Shown here: piece by piece, positions 1-6,290 of the stretch
How positions within the stretch are numbered: the stretch's first letter is position 1
How the letters are laid out: each line of letters starts with the position of its first letter
Origin: CAYIRQ01 sp964365905
Lineage (GTDB): Bacteria; Patescibacteriota; Gracilibacteria; Peribacterales; Peribacteraceae
Length of the DNA: 23,797 nt
Assembly: GCA_964365905.1 (NCBI GenBank)
Contig: CAYIRQ010000006.1
Span: forward strand, 1 to 23,797
Direction of reading: 5' to 3'
Notes under the pieces: generated by a model
Databases searched by the model: none
Seen by the model: only the letters and a program-made list of their open reading frames with translations
Told to the model about the DNA's origin: nothing
Position numbers and translations under genes: made by a program

Positions 1-1
1 A

Positions 2-1534
2 TTCGTTCTCGGCGGAAGGTGTAACAGTCAAGTTATTTTTGCGAGTTTCCTTACCCCTCCTGAACAAGAGGTAATGATTAAGAGACTTTGCCTTGGCGAT
101 GAGGGGATACTTGATGTCGCTACAGTTATTGAAGAGCAAAGAGAAGCAGTTGATGGACAAAGACGCGCATTTCTCGAGAGGCTATCCGAAGAACTCTTCC
201 CGAATGACGTGGAAGGGGCAGAACTCTTCCGCAGTATTTTTGTTAACGTTGTTGCTGAGGCGGAGCCAGCAAAGGGGGCGCAGCTCCTGTCAAAACTTAC
301 TTCGAAGATCACACAGCACAGACGAGAAGGAACGAGGATCGATCCCCCATCCACAGCGGCTCTCATATTAGGTGAATGTGGAGTGGTCGGGAAAAAAGTG
401 GCACAAAGCCTTGCTGAGCTGCCGTGGGTTCCTGCCAACTACAAGGAATCATTGAGGAAGATGCAAAGTGATGCCGAGGTGGTGCACAAAAGATCGCTCG
501 CTGCTCTTGCGGAAGGAAACGGACTCCTGGATGGCAGCAAAGGCGTGAAGATTCTCTCTTTCGACAAACTCCTTGGTGCGGCATCAAACAAGCAGGCATG
601 TCTCGTCACCGTCGAAATCACCGATCCGGCATTGGGGTATCCCGTGGGGACAACACTTCAGCTCGTCGGAAAATTCAAGAGACCGTCCGCGCAGAAATCA
701 CACAACATCGATCATGATCTACATCTGCTGGAGACGATCATCACAACCATCGAGCGGAGGAGAGGGAAGAAAAGCTTGCCTCCCGGATTCGCTGACGGTA
801 TTCAGGAAGCTGTCACACGAGAGTTGAATTTCAAGGACGAAGCATTATTTGCACATGATTTGCGCTCCGAACTGGAACGGAAGCCCCAATCCACACCCTA
901 CAACGTCGAAATTCCGCAGATTCTCTTCGCAGGCGAGGATGTCGTCCTCGAGACGCGGGCAAAAGGCATTCCCCTGCGCGAGTATTTCGATCGCAGGAAA
1001 GCAGGATCACTCTCCGCCGGGTATGCAAACCTCAATGAAAAAGCGATCTGCCAGACAATCCTCACGGAGTCGATCGGACAACTGCTCATCAGGGGCAACG
1101 TGCACGCGGATCTGCATCCAGGCAATATCTTCGTCGCTCCCGATGGCACCATCACGTTCATCGACTTGGGGATGCACGAGCGACTCGGTACAAGTGAACG
1201 GCAGGCTGTTGGAGATCTTCTTCTCGCACTTGCAAAGGGATCAGATCGTGGAATTCATGCTGCACTCAAGAAACTTGGATGGGATGTGCAACTGACACTG
1301 CATCTCCAGAGCGGAAAATTCGGGAGCAATGTTGATTCGCTCATTGCCGCCACGAGCGAGGCATCATCCAAGATGCCCGCACTCGTTTCTTCCATCCTCA
1401 CAGTGACCTCCAAACTCAGCACCTATGCCGGGAATCTCTCCAGTCGCGAGATTGGTGTCTCCATTGCGAGAGCTTTGGCTGAACACCCCTCGGCCACGGC
1501 GCGCAGCATCATCGATCGCATGCTGGGAAGATGA
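2..1534 (+). CDS. UbiB/AarF (ABC1/ADCK)-family atypical kinase, 5'-partial
   Basis: ABC1/ADCK-family atypical protein kinase-like protein. Family members support quinone or lipid metabolism as small-molecule kinases/ATPases. Counting from the ATG at 74, the catalytic-loop motif HADLHPGN is at about residues 344-351 (family usual: ADPHPGN) and IDLG at 363-366 stands for the metal-binding DFG. ELNFKDEA further upstream fits the conserved acidic loop of the family. A nucleotide-binding Lys is likely in LVGKFKRP. The frame stays open from base 2 with no stop, so the gene probably starts left of the window; ATG 74 is the first internal Met. The C-terminus is intact and ends at TGA. The substrate is unknown. 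No quinone-biosynthesis neighbour is visible, so a ubiquinone role should not be assumed. Confidence 0.85.
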   Translation, partial: FVLGGRCNSQVIFASFLTPPEQEVMIKRLCLGDEGILDVATVIEEQREAVDGQRRAFLERLSEELFPNDVEGAELFRSIFVNVVAEAEPAKGAQLLSKLTSKITQHRREGTRIDPPSTAALILGECGVVGKKVAQSLAELPWVPANYKESLRKMQSDAEVVHKRSLAALAEGNGLLDGSKGVKILSFDKLLGAASNKQACLVTVEITDPALGYPVGTTLQLVGKFKRPSAQKSHNIDHDLHLLETIITTIERRRGKKSLPPGFADGIQEAVTRELNFKDEALFAHDLRSELERKPQSTPYNVEIPQILFAGEDVVLETRAKGIPLREYFDRRKAGSLSAGYANLNEKAICQTILTESIGQLLIRGNVHADLHPGNIFVAPDGTITFIDLGMHERLGTSERQAVGDLLLALAKGSDRGIHAALKKLGWDVQLTLHLQSGKFGSNVDSLIAATSEASSKMPALVSSILTVTSKLSTYAGNLSSREIGVSIARALAEHPSATARSIIDRMLGR

Positions 1535-1540
1535 GAGCTG

Positions 1541-1604
1541 GAAAAGGGGACAGGTACCTTTTTCAACAGCCATCGCAGAAACCCCAGGCGGAAGTTCCGG
1601 TGAG
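1541..1604 (+). repeat. Interspersed hairpin repeat, copy A
   Basis: Two-hairpin intergenic element just after the kinase stop. Hairpin 1 pairs GAAAAGG (from 1541) with CCTTTTTC (1557-1564). Hairpin 2 pairs CATCG (1571-1575) with CGGTG (1598-1602) through G-T wobble, reinforced by GAA/TTC. The right part (1569-1604) is closely repeated at 2651-2685 and 4189-4224 and in part at 4974-4993. The GGGGACAGGTACC motif resembles REP-type palindromic repeats, but no transposase is nearby. Hairpin 1 with its T-run could also end the upstream transcript. Confidence 0.75.
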
Positions 1605-1635
1605 CCCATGAACTTGCACCGGGTGCAAACATTCC

Positions 1636-1677
1636 TTAATATGGCATGGCATGTTTTTTGCCCCTATACCATATTAA
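1636..1677 (+). promoter_or_regulatory. Inverted repeat over the fic start, possible operator
   Basis: A perfect 9-bp inverted repeat, TTAATATGG (1636-1644) and CCATATTAA (1669-1677), is separated by 24 bp and brackets the fic start codon at 1646. Position and symmetry suggest an operator for autoregulation, as is common for toxin-like genes. This is inference; the arms might instead form an mRNA hairpin over the start. Confidence 0.4.
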
Positions 1678-2617
1678 AGTCCTGGCACTCCTCGATCCCC
1701 GTATCCGGCAACGATTGGATGAGAAGCTGAAAAAGCTGCAATCGTTGAGACCCTTGAATCCTGCGCAGGTGCATAAGCTGCGAGAGCAGCTTCAGATCGA
1801 GATGACCTATAACAGCAATGCCATCGAGGGAAACAGCCTGACCCTGCGCGAGACATACCTCGTTCTCCAGGAGGGCATCACGATCAAAGGGAAACCACTC
1901 AAGGATCATCTGGAAGCAAAGGATCACAAGGAAGCACTTGATTTTCTCTACGACCTCGTCTCACGCGATCACTACACCGTTTCAGGGCACCTCATTCGGG
2001 AGCTCCATCAGCTGGTGGTACGGGAGACGGAAAAAGAATGGGCTGGAAGATACCGTACCGGCGCAGTGATCATCGGGGGTGCAGAGCATATTCCGCCTGA
2101 TGCGATCGATGTGCCGATGCACATGGATGATCTGATACGCTGGTTGAAAAAAGCAGGGAAGCGCCTACACCCAGTCGAGTGTGCAGCTCTCCTCCATCAC
2201 AAGATGGTACACATCCACCCATTCTTCGATGGAAATGGACGAACGGCGCGCCTCACCATGAACATCATTCTCATGCGCGCCGGTTTCCCTCTCGCAATCA
2301 TCCTGAAAAATGATCGGCAGAAGTACTATCGAGTCCTTCAGATGGCAGACCAGGGAAAGGAGGATCCACTTGTACTGTTGATCGCGCAGGCCGTGGAACG
2401 CACTCTCGATCTCTATCTTCGCACCTTCGGGAAGCAGGCGGGCGGGACGTTGCTAACCTTGACGGAGGCAAGCAGAGACACTCCCTACAGCGCGAAGTAC
2501 CTCAACCTCCTCGCGCGCGCCGGAAAAATCGAGGCGTGGAAGAGAGGAAGAATGTGGTACACCACGAAGAGAGCGATCGATCGCTATCGCTCGGGACGAC
2601 TGAGAAAGAGAAGTTAA
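1646..2617 (+). CDS. Fic family protein (class II, AMPylator-type)
   Basis: Fic-domain protein of 323 aa, in a family that usually transfers AMP to Ser/Thr/Tyr of target proteins. The complete motif HPFFDGNGRTAR is at residues 191-202 with the catalytic His at 191. An N-terminal inhibitory motif, SNAIEGN (57-63), places it in class II, where Glu61 would block ATP until relieved. The C-terminus (about 265-323) looks like a winged helix ending in a basic tail, so DNA binding is plausible. ATG 1646 gives the N-terminal helix that usually precedes TYNSNAIEGN; ATGs at 1641 and 1651 are out of frame. No Shine-Dalgarno is visible. It is the first cassette of the toxin-like island. The target is unknown. 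Confidence 0.9.
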   Translation: MACFLPLYHIKVLALLDPRIRQRLDEKLKKLQSLRPLNPAQVHKLREQLQIEMTYNSNAIEGNSLTLRETYLVLQEGITIKGKPLKDHLEAKDHKEALDFLYDLVSRDHYTVSGHLIRELHQLVVRETEKEWAGRYRTGAVIIGGAEHIPPDAIDVPMHMDDLIRWLKKAGKRLHPVECAALLHHKMVHIHPFFDGNGRTARLTMNIILMRAGFPLAIILKNDRQKYYRVLQMADQGKEDPLVLLIAQAVERTLDLYLRTFGKQAGGTLLTLTEASRDTPYSAKYLNLLARAGKIEAWKRGRMWYTTKRAIDRYRSGRLRKRS

Positions 2618-2650
2618 GAGCAGTCGCTTCGCAGAGACAGCAATACCATA

Positions 2651-2709
2651 GCCATCGCAGAAACCATGGTGGAAGTTCTGGTGAGCGCTTCGCCCCGCAT
2701 GCGCGGGGC
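2651..2709 (+). repeat. Interspersed hairpin repeat, copy B
   Basis: The conserved core 2651-2685 matches copies A and C with few changes. It is followed by a 7-bp hairpin, GCCCCGC (2692-2698) with GCGGGGC (2703-2709) and loop ATGC. Copy D has the same downstream hairpin, so B and D form a subtype. It lacks the first hairpin of A and C. It lies between the fic stop and the parDE promoter. Confidence 0.75.
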
Positions 2710-2764
2710 TACGGACGGGCAGACGCTGCATCCTGTGTGGGTACCCTGGCAGTCCCTCAAGGTA

Positions 2765-2773
2765 TGGTATACT
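2765..2773 (+). promoter_or_regulatory. Extended -10 promoter of the parDE pair, leaderless
   Basis: TGG plus TATACT (2768-2773) is a good extended -10 element. Only 6 nt separate it from the ATG at 2780, so transcription should start at or within a base or two of the start codon. No convincing -35 is seen. Confidence 0.7.
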
Positions 2774-2779
2774 GTTCCC

Positions 2780-3043
2780 ATGACCCCGAAGCTCACCGAC
2801 GAGATGCGGGAAGCCCTCGTACAGCACCCTGATAGCCCGCTTCGGGTGCGGGATGAAAGTACTCAGAAGCTCTACGTCCTTGTGCCGGAGGATGATCTGC
2901 GCCGCATGCTTCACGAGGAACTCCTTCGGGAACTGAAGATTGGTTTCGACCAGGCAGATCGAGGCCAGGTCGTTTCGTGGGACGCCCATAAGGTGAAAGT
3001 TGAGGGCCGGAGAAGGCTCCAGAGACGATCCAAGGCTGCATGA
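2780..3043 (+). CDS. ParD-like antitoxin
   Basis: Predicted antitoxin of 87 aa encoded directly before a ParE-like toxin, with stop and start overlapping as ATGA (3040-3043). The N-terminal half carries a YVLVPEDDLRR stretch; the C-terminal half (GFDQADRGQVVSWD, then a Gly-Arg-Arg basic tail) is typical of ParD-type tails that bind the toxin. ATG 2780 is chosen because a TATACT -10 ends 6 nt upstream; the more upstream in-frame ATG at 2666 would put the promoter inside the gene. Autorepression by the complex is expected from the family but no operator is evident. Confidence 0.78.
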   Translation: MTPKLTDEMREALVQHPDSPLRVRDESTQKLYVLVPEDDLRRMLHEELLRELKIGFDQADRGQVVSWDAHKVKVEGRRRLQRRSKAA

Positions 3044-3330
3044 ACCACCGCTTCCGCCTCACGGAGCAAGCAGAAACCGATGTCATGGAGATCTGGCTCT
3101 ACATTGCCGCTGACAACACTGCTGCTGCAGACAAATCGGTTGATCGTTTCACCGAAACGTTTGAAATGTTGAGCGCCAACCCTGGCATTGGAACTCTACG
3201 AGAAGAGAATCGCTCTCACCTGCGGTCCTTTCCCGTTGGCAATTACGTTATCTTCTACCATGAGGGAGCTGACGGCATTGAAATCTATCGTGTCTTGCAC
3301 GGTGCGCGCTACTTCGAGAATCTCCTGTAG
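3040..3330 (+). CDS. RelE/ParE-superfamily toxin
   Basis: 96-aa protein with the full ParE-like fold pattern: LTEQAETDVMEIWLYIA (helix 1), SANPGIG turn, then LRSFPVGNYVIFYHEG and the C-terminal IEIYRVLHGARYF strand. Known ParE toxins poison DNA gyrase, whereas RelE relatives cleave mRNA. The IYRVLHGARYFENLL ending fits ParE/RelE-like members without settling the target. The gene is translationally coupled to the antitoxin by the 4-nt overlap. The pair is probably functional because both frames are intact. Confidence 0.88.
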   Translation: MNHRFRLTEQAETDVMEIWLYIAADNTAAADKSVDRFTETFEMLSANPGIGTLREENRSHLRSFPVGNYVIFYHEGADGIEIYRVLHGARYFENLL

Positions 3331-3460
3331 CACCTGCCCGACGGTCAGGCGGGCGGCTTGGCCGGGCGGGCAAGGCTTCGGCCGGCAGGCGGGATGACAC
3401 AAAAGGAATCGGCATGCTCAGCATGACGTAGTTAGCCGACTGACAACCTCGGCATGTCCG
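3331..3460. repeat. Intergenic palindromic GC-rich repeat tract
   Basis: This 150-bp gap between parE and the next cassette has GC-rich palindromic stretches built from GCCGG, GGCGGG and CAAGGCTTCGGCC units (3337-3392), then CTCAGCATGAC near 3418. The CAAGGCTTCGGCC unit recurs at about 12703, and the reverse complement of CTCAGCATGAC is at 11140-11150. These look like dispersed REP-like repeats. No ORF is supported. Confidence 0.5.
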
Positions 3461-3464
3461 CTGT

Positions 3465-3473
3465 GGTATACTG
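3465..3473 (+). promoter_or_regulatory. Extended -10 promoter of mntA-hepT, near-leaderless
   Basis: The same TGG-TATACT element as at parDE (TATACT at about 3468-3473) lies about 8 nt before the GTG at 3482, implying a leaderless or very short-leader transcript. No clear -35 is seen. Confidence 0.65.
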
Positions 3474-3481
3474 TTTCCACC

Positions 3482-3796
3482 GTGCGAACCAGGCGAAAAA
3501 CACTGGCGAAACGTCCGCCGAGTATCGAGGAGATCCGGGGAATCGTGCTGCAGATCACACATCAATATGGCGTAAGAAATGTACGCATCTTCGGATCATT
3601 TGCGCGCGAAGAACAAAGAACATCGAGTGATATCGATCTCCTCGTCGATCTGCCCGACCGGATGAGTCTCCTCGATCTCTCCGGACTCAAGATCGATCTG
3701 GAAGATGCCTTGAAGAGGAAAGTCGATGTCATCCCCGCACGATCCATCAAGCCGGCTCTCCGTGAAAACATTCTCGCAGACGCCCGTGCTCTATGA
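3482..3796 (+). CDS. mntA: MntA-type nucleotidyltransferase antitoxin
   Basis: Minimal nucleotidyltransferase of 104 aa. It has GSFARE at residues 38-43 and SDIDLLV at 49-55, i.e. the GSx10DxD active site with both metal-binding aspartates (50 and 52). In characterised MntA/HepT pairs this enzyme AMPylates a tyrosine of the HepT toxin and so neutralises it. It starts with GTG at 3482, placed by the -10 box just upstream. Its TGA overlaps the next ATG (ATGA, 3793-3796). The symbol is by family; the activity is inferred. Confidence 0.85.
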   Translation: MRTRRKTLAKRPPSIEEIRGIVLQITHQYGVRNVRIFGSFAREEQRTSSDIDLLVDLPDRMSLLDLSGLKIDLEDALKRKVDVIPARSIKPALRENILADARAL

Positions 3797-4143
3797 ATAC
3801 CAGAAAGAAAAATCCGGGCGTATACCTTCAAGACATCCTCACTGCTATTGAACGGATTGGTGAACACACAGCCGAAGGAAAACAATTCTTCATCAATGAT
3901 GGGAAGACTCAGGATGCCGTCATTCGCCAGCTTTCCGTCATCGGAGAAGCGTCCGCCAAGCTGCCGGCTGCATTGAAAGCGGCGCATTCTTCGATTCCAT
4001 GGAAGAAAGTCATTGGCATGCGAAATATCATTGTCCATGACTACTCTGAAACAGACATTCCAACGATTTGGAACACCGTCGAGCGAGATCTTCCCATCCT
4101 CAGGAGAACAGTGGAGGAGATGCTTCAAGAGACTCGTACATAG
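3793..4143 (+). CDS. hepT: HepT-like ribonuclease toxin (DUF86)
   Basis: 116-aa all-helical HEPN protein. The RX4HXY motif is complete: Arg77, His82 and Tyr84 in RNIIVHDY. This motif forms the HEPN RNase active site, and the tyrosine is the known target of AMPylation by MntA. AVIRQLSVIGEAS (42-54) is the usual DUF86 helix. It is coupled to the upstream nucleotidyltransferase by a 4-nt overlap. All active-site residues are present, so the module is likely active. Confidence 0.88.
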   Translation: MNTRKKNPGVYLQDILTAIERIGEHTAEGKQFFINDGKTQDAVIRQLSVIGEASAKLPAALKAAHSSIPWKKVIGMRNIIVHDYSETDIPTIWNTVERDLPILRRTVEEMLQETRT

Positions 4144-4162
4144 ACCTCTCCATCTGGGAATG

Positions 4163-4224
4163 GAAAATGGGCAGCTCCCTTTTCACCGGTCACCGCAGAA
4201 ACCCCAGATGGAAGTTCCGGTGAA
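4163..4224 (+). repeat. Interspersed hairpin repeat, copy C
   Basis: Two-hairpin copy like A. Hairpin 1 pairs GAAAA-GGG (4163-4171, one bulged T) with CCCTTTTC (4177-4184). Hairpin 2 pairs CACCG (4191-4195) with CGGTG (4218-4222). Relative to copy A, CATCG has become CACCG, turning a G-T wobble into a G-C pair, so pairing is kept. It sits in the 3' flank of hepT. Confidence 0.75.
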
Positions 4225-4286
4225 ACCTCGGGGACGGCTGAGCGAAGGGGGAAGCACAGCGAAGACGGGAAAAGTTCTCTGAAATA

Positions 4287-4315
4287 GTGACCATCGCAGG
4301 AGGGTGTGCTATAGT
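4287..4315 (+). promoter_or_regulatory. Promoter of the DUF5678/protease module
   Basis: GTGACC (4287-4292) as -35, a 17-bp spacer and TATAGT (4310-4315) with an upstream TGC as extended -10. The ATG at 4326 is 10 nt beyond the -10, so the leader would be only a few bases. Confidence 0.55.
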
Positions 4316-4325
4316 AGATGTTGTC

Positions 4326-4532
4326 ATGCGTTCCATTGATCGATCAAAATTGGCCAAAGCGCACCGGGGAAAATGGGTGGCACTGAAGAGTGACCGCAAG
4401 ACCGTTGTAGGATCAGGGAGCAGCGTACGGGGAGCCTTGCAGGCAGCGAAGAAGAAGGGGTATGAGCAGCCCATCATCACGCGCATCCCAAAGGAACTCA
4501 GGCATTTCGTGGGCTTTCACCAAGCGGCATGA
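4326..4532 (+). CDS. DUF5678-like small protein
   Basis: 68-aa basic protein whose core (GKWVALKSDRKTVVGSG, then ALQAAKKKGYEQPIITRIP) matches the pattern of DUF5678 proteins, a short family of unknown function. ATG 4326 follows the -10 box closely; the in-frame start at 4287 overlaps the -35. The TGA at 4530-4532 overlaps an ATG at 4529 that probably starts the next gene, so the two should be translationally coupled. An antitoxin-like or substrate role for the neighbouring protease is speculation. Confidence 0.65.
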   Translation: MRSIDRSKLAKAHRGKWVALKSDRKTVVGSGSSVRGALQAAKKKGYEQPIITRIPKELRHFVGFHQAA

Positions 4533-4940
4533 AGTTCCCGTACGTACGCTATGGGACCTGCGAACATGCCCATCATCCCCGTGACGTTGAATCGTGGTGA
4601 GAGCTACATTGTCACCGAAGCGCTCATTGACTCCGGCGCAGCAAGTTGCATTTTCGATGCACAGTTTGCGGAGGCGCTCGGGATTATGGAAATTGAGGAC
4701 GGAGTGAAAACGATCTTTGAAGGAGTTTCAGGACACATCCTCATCGGCTTTCGCCACAACGTAACTCTTCTCGTAGGAGGACGTAGATTCCACAACGTCC
4801 ACATCGCATTTTCACACGATATGCCGGATAACGCCGTCAACATTCTGGGGCAGCAAGGGTTCTTCGAACTCTTCCCCATCAAGTTCACCTTGAGCAAGAA
4901 AGAGATCGACATCGCCATGCACGAACGGGCGAAGGAATGA
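4529..4940 (+). CDS. Retropepsin-like aspartic protease, likely 5' frameshift
   Basis: Single-domain retropepsin-like protein. The catalytic motif LIDSGAA has its Asp at residue 27 counted from ATG 4551, and the C-terminal ILGQQGFFELFPIKF is the flap/dimer part typical of such proteins. The uninterrupted frame starts at 4551, but ATG 4529, overlapping the previous stop, opens MKFPYVRYGTCE in another frame. That is the kind of N-terminus expected just before PIIPVTL. Removing one base near 4565 joins the two, so either a real frameshift, recoding or an assembly indel is present. These enzymes act as homodimers; the target is unknown. Confidence 0.75.
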
Positions 4941-4973
4941 GATGACGATGATCCCAAGGATGACCCACTCGAA

Positions 4974-5020
4974 GGGCGGAAGTTCTGGTGAACCATTTCG
5001 CCCCGCATCCGCGGAGCTTC
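4974..5020 (+). repeat. Interspersed hairpin repeat, copy D (partial)
   Basis: Shares the right half of the repeat (GGAAGTTCTGGTGA, 4978-4991) and the downstream hairpin of copy B, here GCCCCGC (5000-5006) with GCGGAGC (5011-5017) and one mismatch. The left half is missing. It follows the protease gene. Confidence 0.65.
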
Positions 5021-5112
5021 CCGGCATCGTTCGGAGACATTCGCAGAGTGCGACTGGCAGCTTTTCAACTGCACGTTGGTATAAGCAGACAAACTCCATG
5101 CATGGCTGCAGT

Positions 5113-5160
5113 TTGCAAGGTCTCCCTTGTAATCTCCTATAATTTACTATAATCTACTAT
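5113..5160 (+). promoter_or_regulatory. Tandem 10-bp repeats with stacked -10 boxes
   Basis: Three direct 10-bp units of consensus AATYTMCTAT fill 5131-5160 and create TATAAT boxes at 5138-5143 and 5148-5153, exactly one helical turn apart. TTGCAA (5113-5118) could serve as -35 (19-bp spacer to the first box). The broken fic gene starts at 5181. Confidence 0.5.
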
Positions 5161-5180
5161 CGTTCCCTGAGTAGATTCCT

Positions 5181-5898
5181 ATGGCGCTCCATCGCTTTGA
5201 GAAACGGCTGCAGTTCGATCCGATGTCCTCACGGGAGATCATAAAACTTCTCACGCGCATCGAAGAGTGCAAAGGATACTGGGAGGCGTTTCAGTTCCTC
5301 TCTCCCGAGTATCTGGCACGGATGAAGCACGCCGTGATCGTCAGTTCCAGCGGATCTTCGACGCGCATCGAGGGAAGCCATCTGAGCGATGATGAAGTCG
5401 AGCGGTTGCTGCGTGATGGCAAAGTGCGGCAGGACAAGCCGCATCCTCACGAACCTCCTGCTCCTGCAACAGGGTTACAGCTTCGCGCCGTATGTTTCGC
5501 ATGAGAAAATCATCGAGGATCACAAGGTTGACTACTACATTGCCCTCAAGAAGTCGACGACGACTTGGAAGAAAGAGAACGAAACTGTCGTTCCCTGGGT
5601 GCTTTTCATTCTGCGCATGTTCGTGAAGCAGGGGGAGATGGCTATAGCACTTACAAAGGAGGATCAAACGGAAAACCTTCTCTCAGAGAAGCAGCTCGCT
5701 GTCTGGAAAGTGTTTCGGGGTGGTATGGCACTCAGCAGAAAGGAGATTTCGGAGAAGACGGAGGTCAATATCCGCACGGTTGATCAGGCACTCAGGAAAA
5801 TTCTTGCACTCAAGAAAATAGCGCAAATTGGAAAAGGGAGAGCAGTGAGATACAGGCTCACTTCCCCTCACAACTCTCCTCCTCCCGTACCCATTTAA
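5181..5898 (+). pseudogene. Fic family protein with deleted catalytic core
   Basis: Two pieces of one Fic protein lie in different frames. The first (5181 to about 5438) has the N-terminal domain with STRIEGSHLSDDEVERLL, including the inhibitory-type motif with IEG. The second (about 5440-5898) resumes at RILTNLLLLQQGYSFAPY, the segment that normally follows the HPFxDGNGR motif, and continues through a helical region to a C-terminal winged-helix-like domain. The roughly 100-150 residues between, including the Fic catalytic motif, are absent. An out-of-frame internal deletion at about 5436-5440 explains this, and the product cannot AMPylate. Its 3' end overlaps the convergent DUF1622 gene by 41 bp. 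Confidence 0.82.
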
Positions 5899-6214
5899 GT
5901 TCCATCCGCAGGAAGAAGGTGAGGAGGGTGCGAAGGAGAATGATGATCGCGAGTTTCCCGAGTTCATCCCAGGTCGGTTGTACCAATGACTCAATAATAT
6001 CTTTCCCGATGAGGAACTCGAGGCCGAGCGCGATGTGGTGCCCGAGCTCCATGCGGCTGTCTGCAAGCAATGTCGTTTTGAAGGAGAAATGTTTCAAAAA
6101 GAGCCAGATGCCCTTCGCGCATCCGAGACAAATCACGAAGACGCCGATGAAGCCGATGAGAATCGCAAACGATTCACTGATCACTTCCAGCGTTTCGAGG
6201 GAGAGGAGGGACAT
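5858..6214 (-). CDS. DUF1622 family membrane protein
   Basis: 118-aa integral membrane protein with three hydrophobic segments: near the N-terminus (ISESFAILIGFIGVFVICLG), in the middle (HHIALGLEFLIGKDIIESL) and near the end (LGKLAIIILLRTLLTFFL), closing with ELKWVREEE. The GLEFLIGKDII...PTWDELGKLA pattern is diagnostic of DUF1622; function unknown. The start at 6214 sits about 20 nt downstream of an extended TATAAT box on the minus strand. It converges with the broken fic gene. Confidence 0.85.
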   Translation of the reverse strand: MSLLSLETLEVISESFAILIGFIGVFVICLGCAKGIWLFLKHFSFKTTLLADSRMELGHHIALGLEFLIGKDIIESLVQPTWDELGKLAIIILLRTLLTFFLRMELKWVREEESCEGK

Positions 6215-6234
6215 GTATGTTTTGTGTCCCCTCC

Positions 6235-6243
6235 ATTATACCA
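6235..6243 (-). promoter_or_regulatory. Extended -10 promoter of the DUF1622 gene
   Basis: The minus strand reads TGG-TATAAT across 6243-6235, a consensus extended -10. The ATG at 6214 is 20 nt beyond it, with a GGAGGGG stretch between that may lie at the transcript's very 5' end. The promoter abuts the terminator of the upstream gene. Confidence 0.65.
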
Positions 6244-6244
6244 T

Positions 6245-6274
6245 AAAAAAGGAGGAACTCGCGTCCCTCCTTTT
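6245..6274 (-). terminator. Rho-independent terminator of the DUF4383 gene
   Basis: A 9-bp stem, AAAAGGAGG (6247-6255) with CCTCCTTTT (6266-6274), encloses a 10-nt loop. On the minus strand it ends in a run of six T (6250-6245). It lies 17 bp after the DUF4383 stop. The plus-strand reading also ends in TTTT, so it may work weakly both ways. Confidence 0.8.
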
Positions 6275-6290
6275 CGTTGTTCTTTCCGAA

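Noticed and set aside
1541..5020. Integron-like cassette array
   Set aside because: Repeats at cassette 3' ends recall attC sites, but there is no integrase, no paired core sites, and cassettes have their own promoters.
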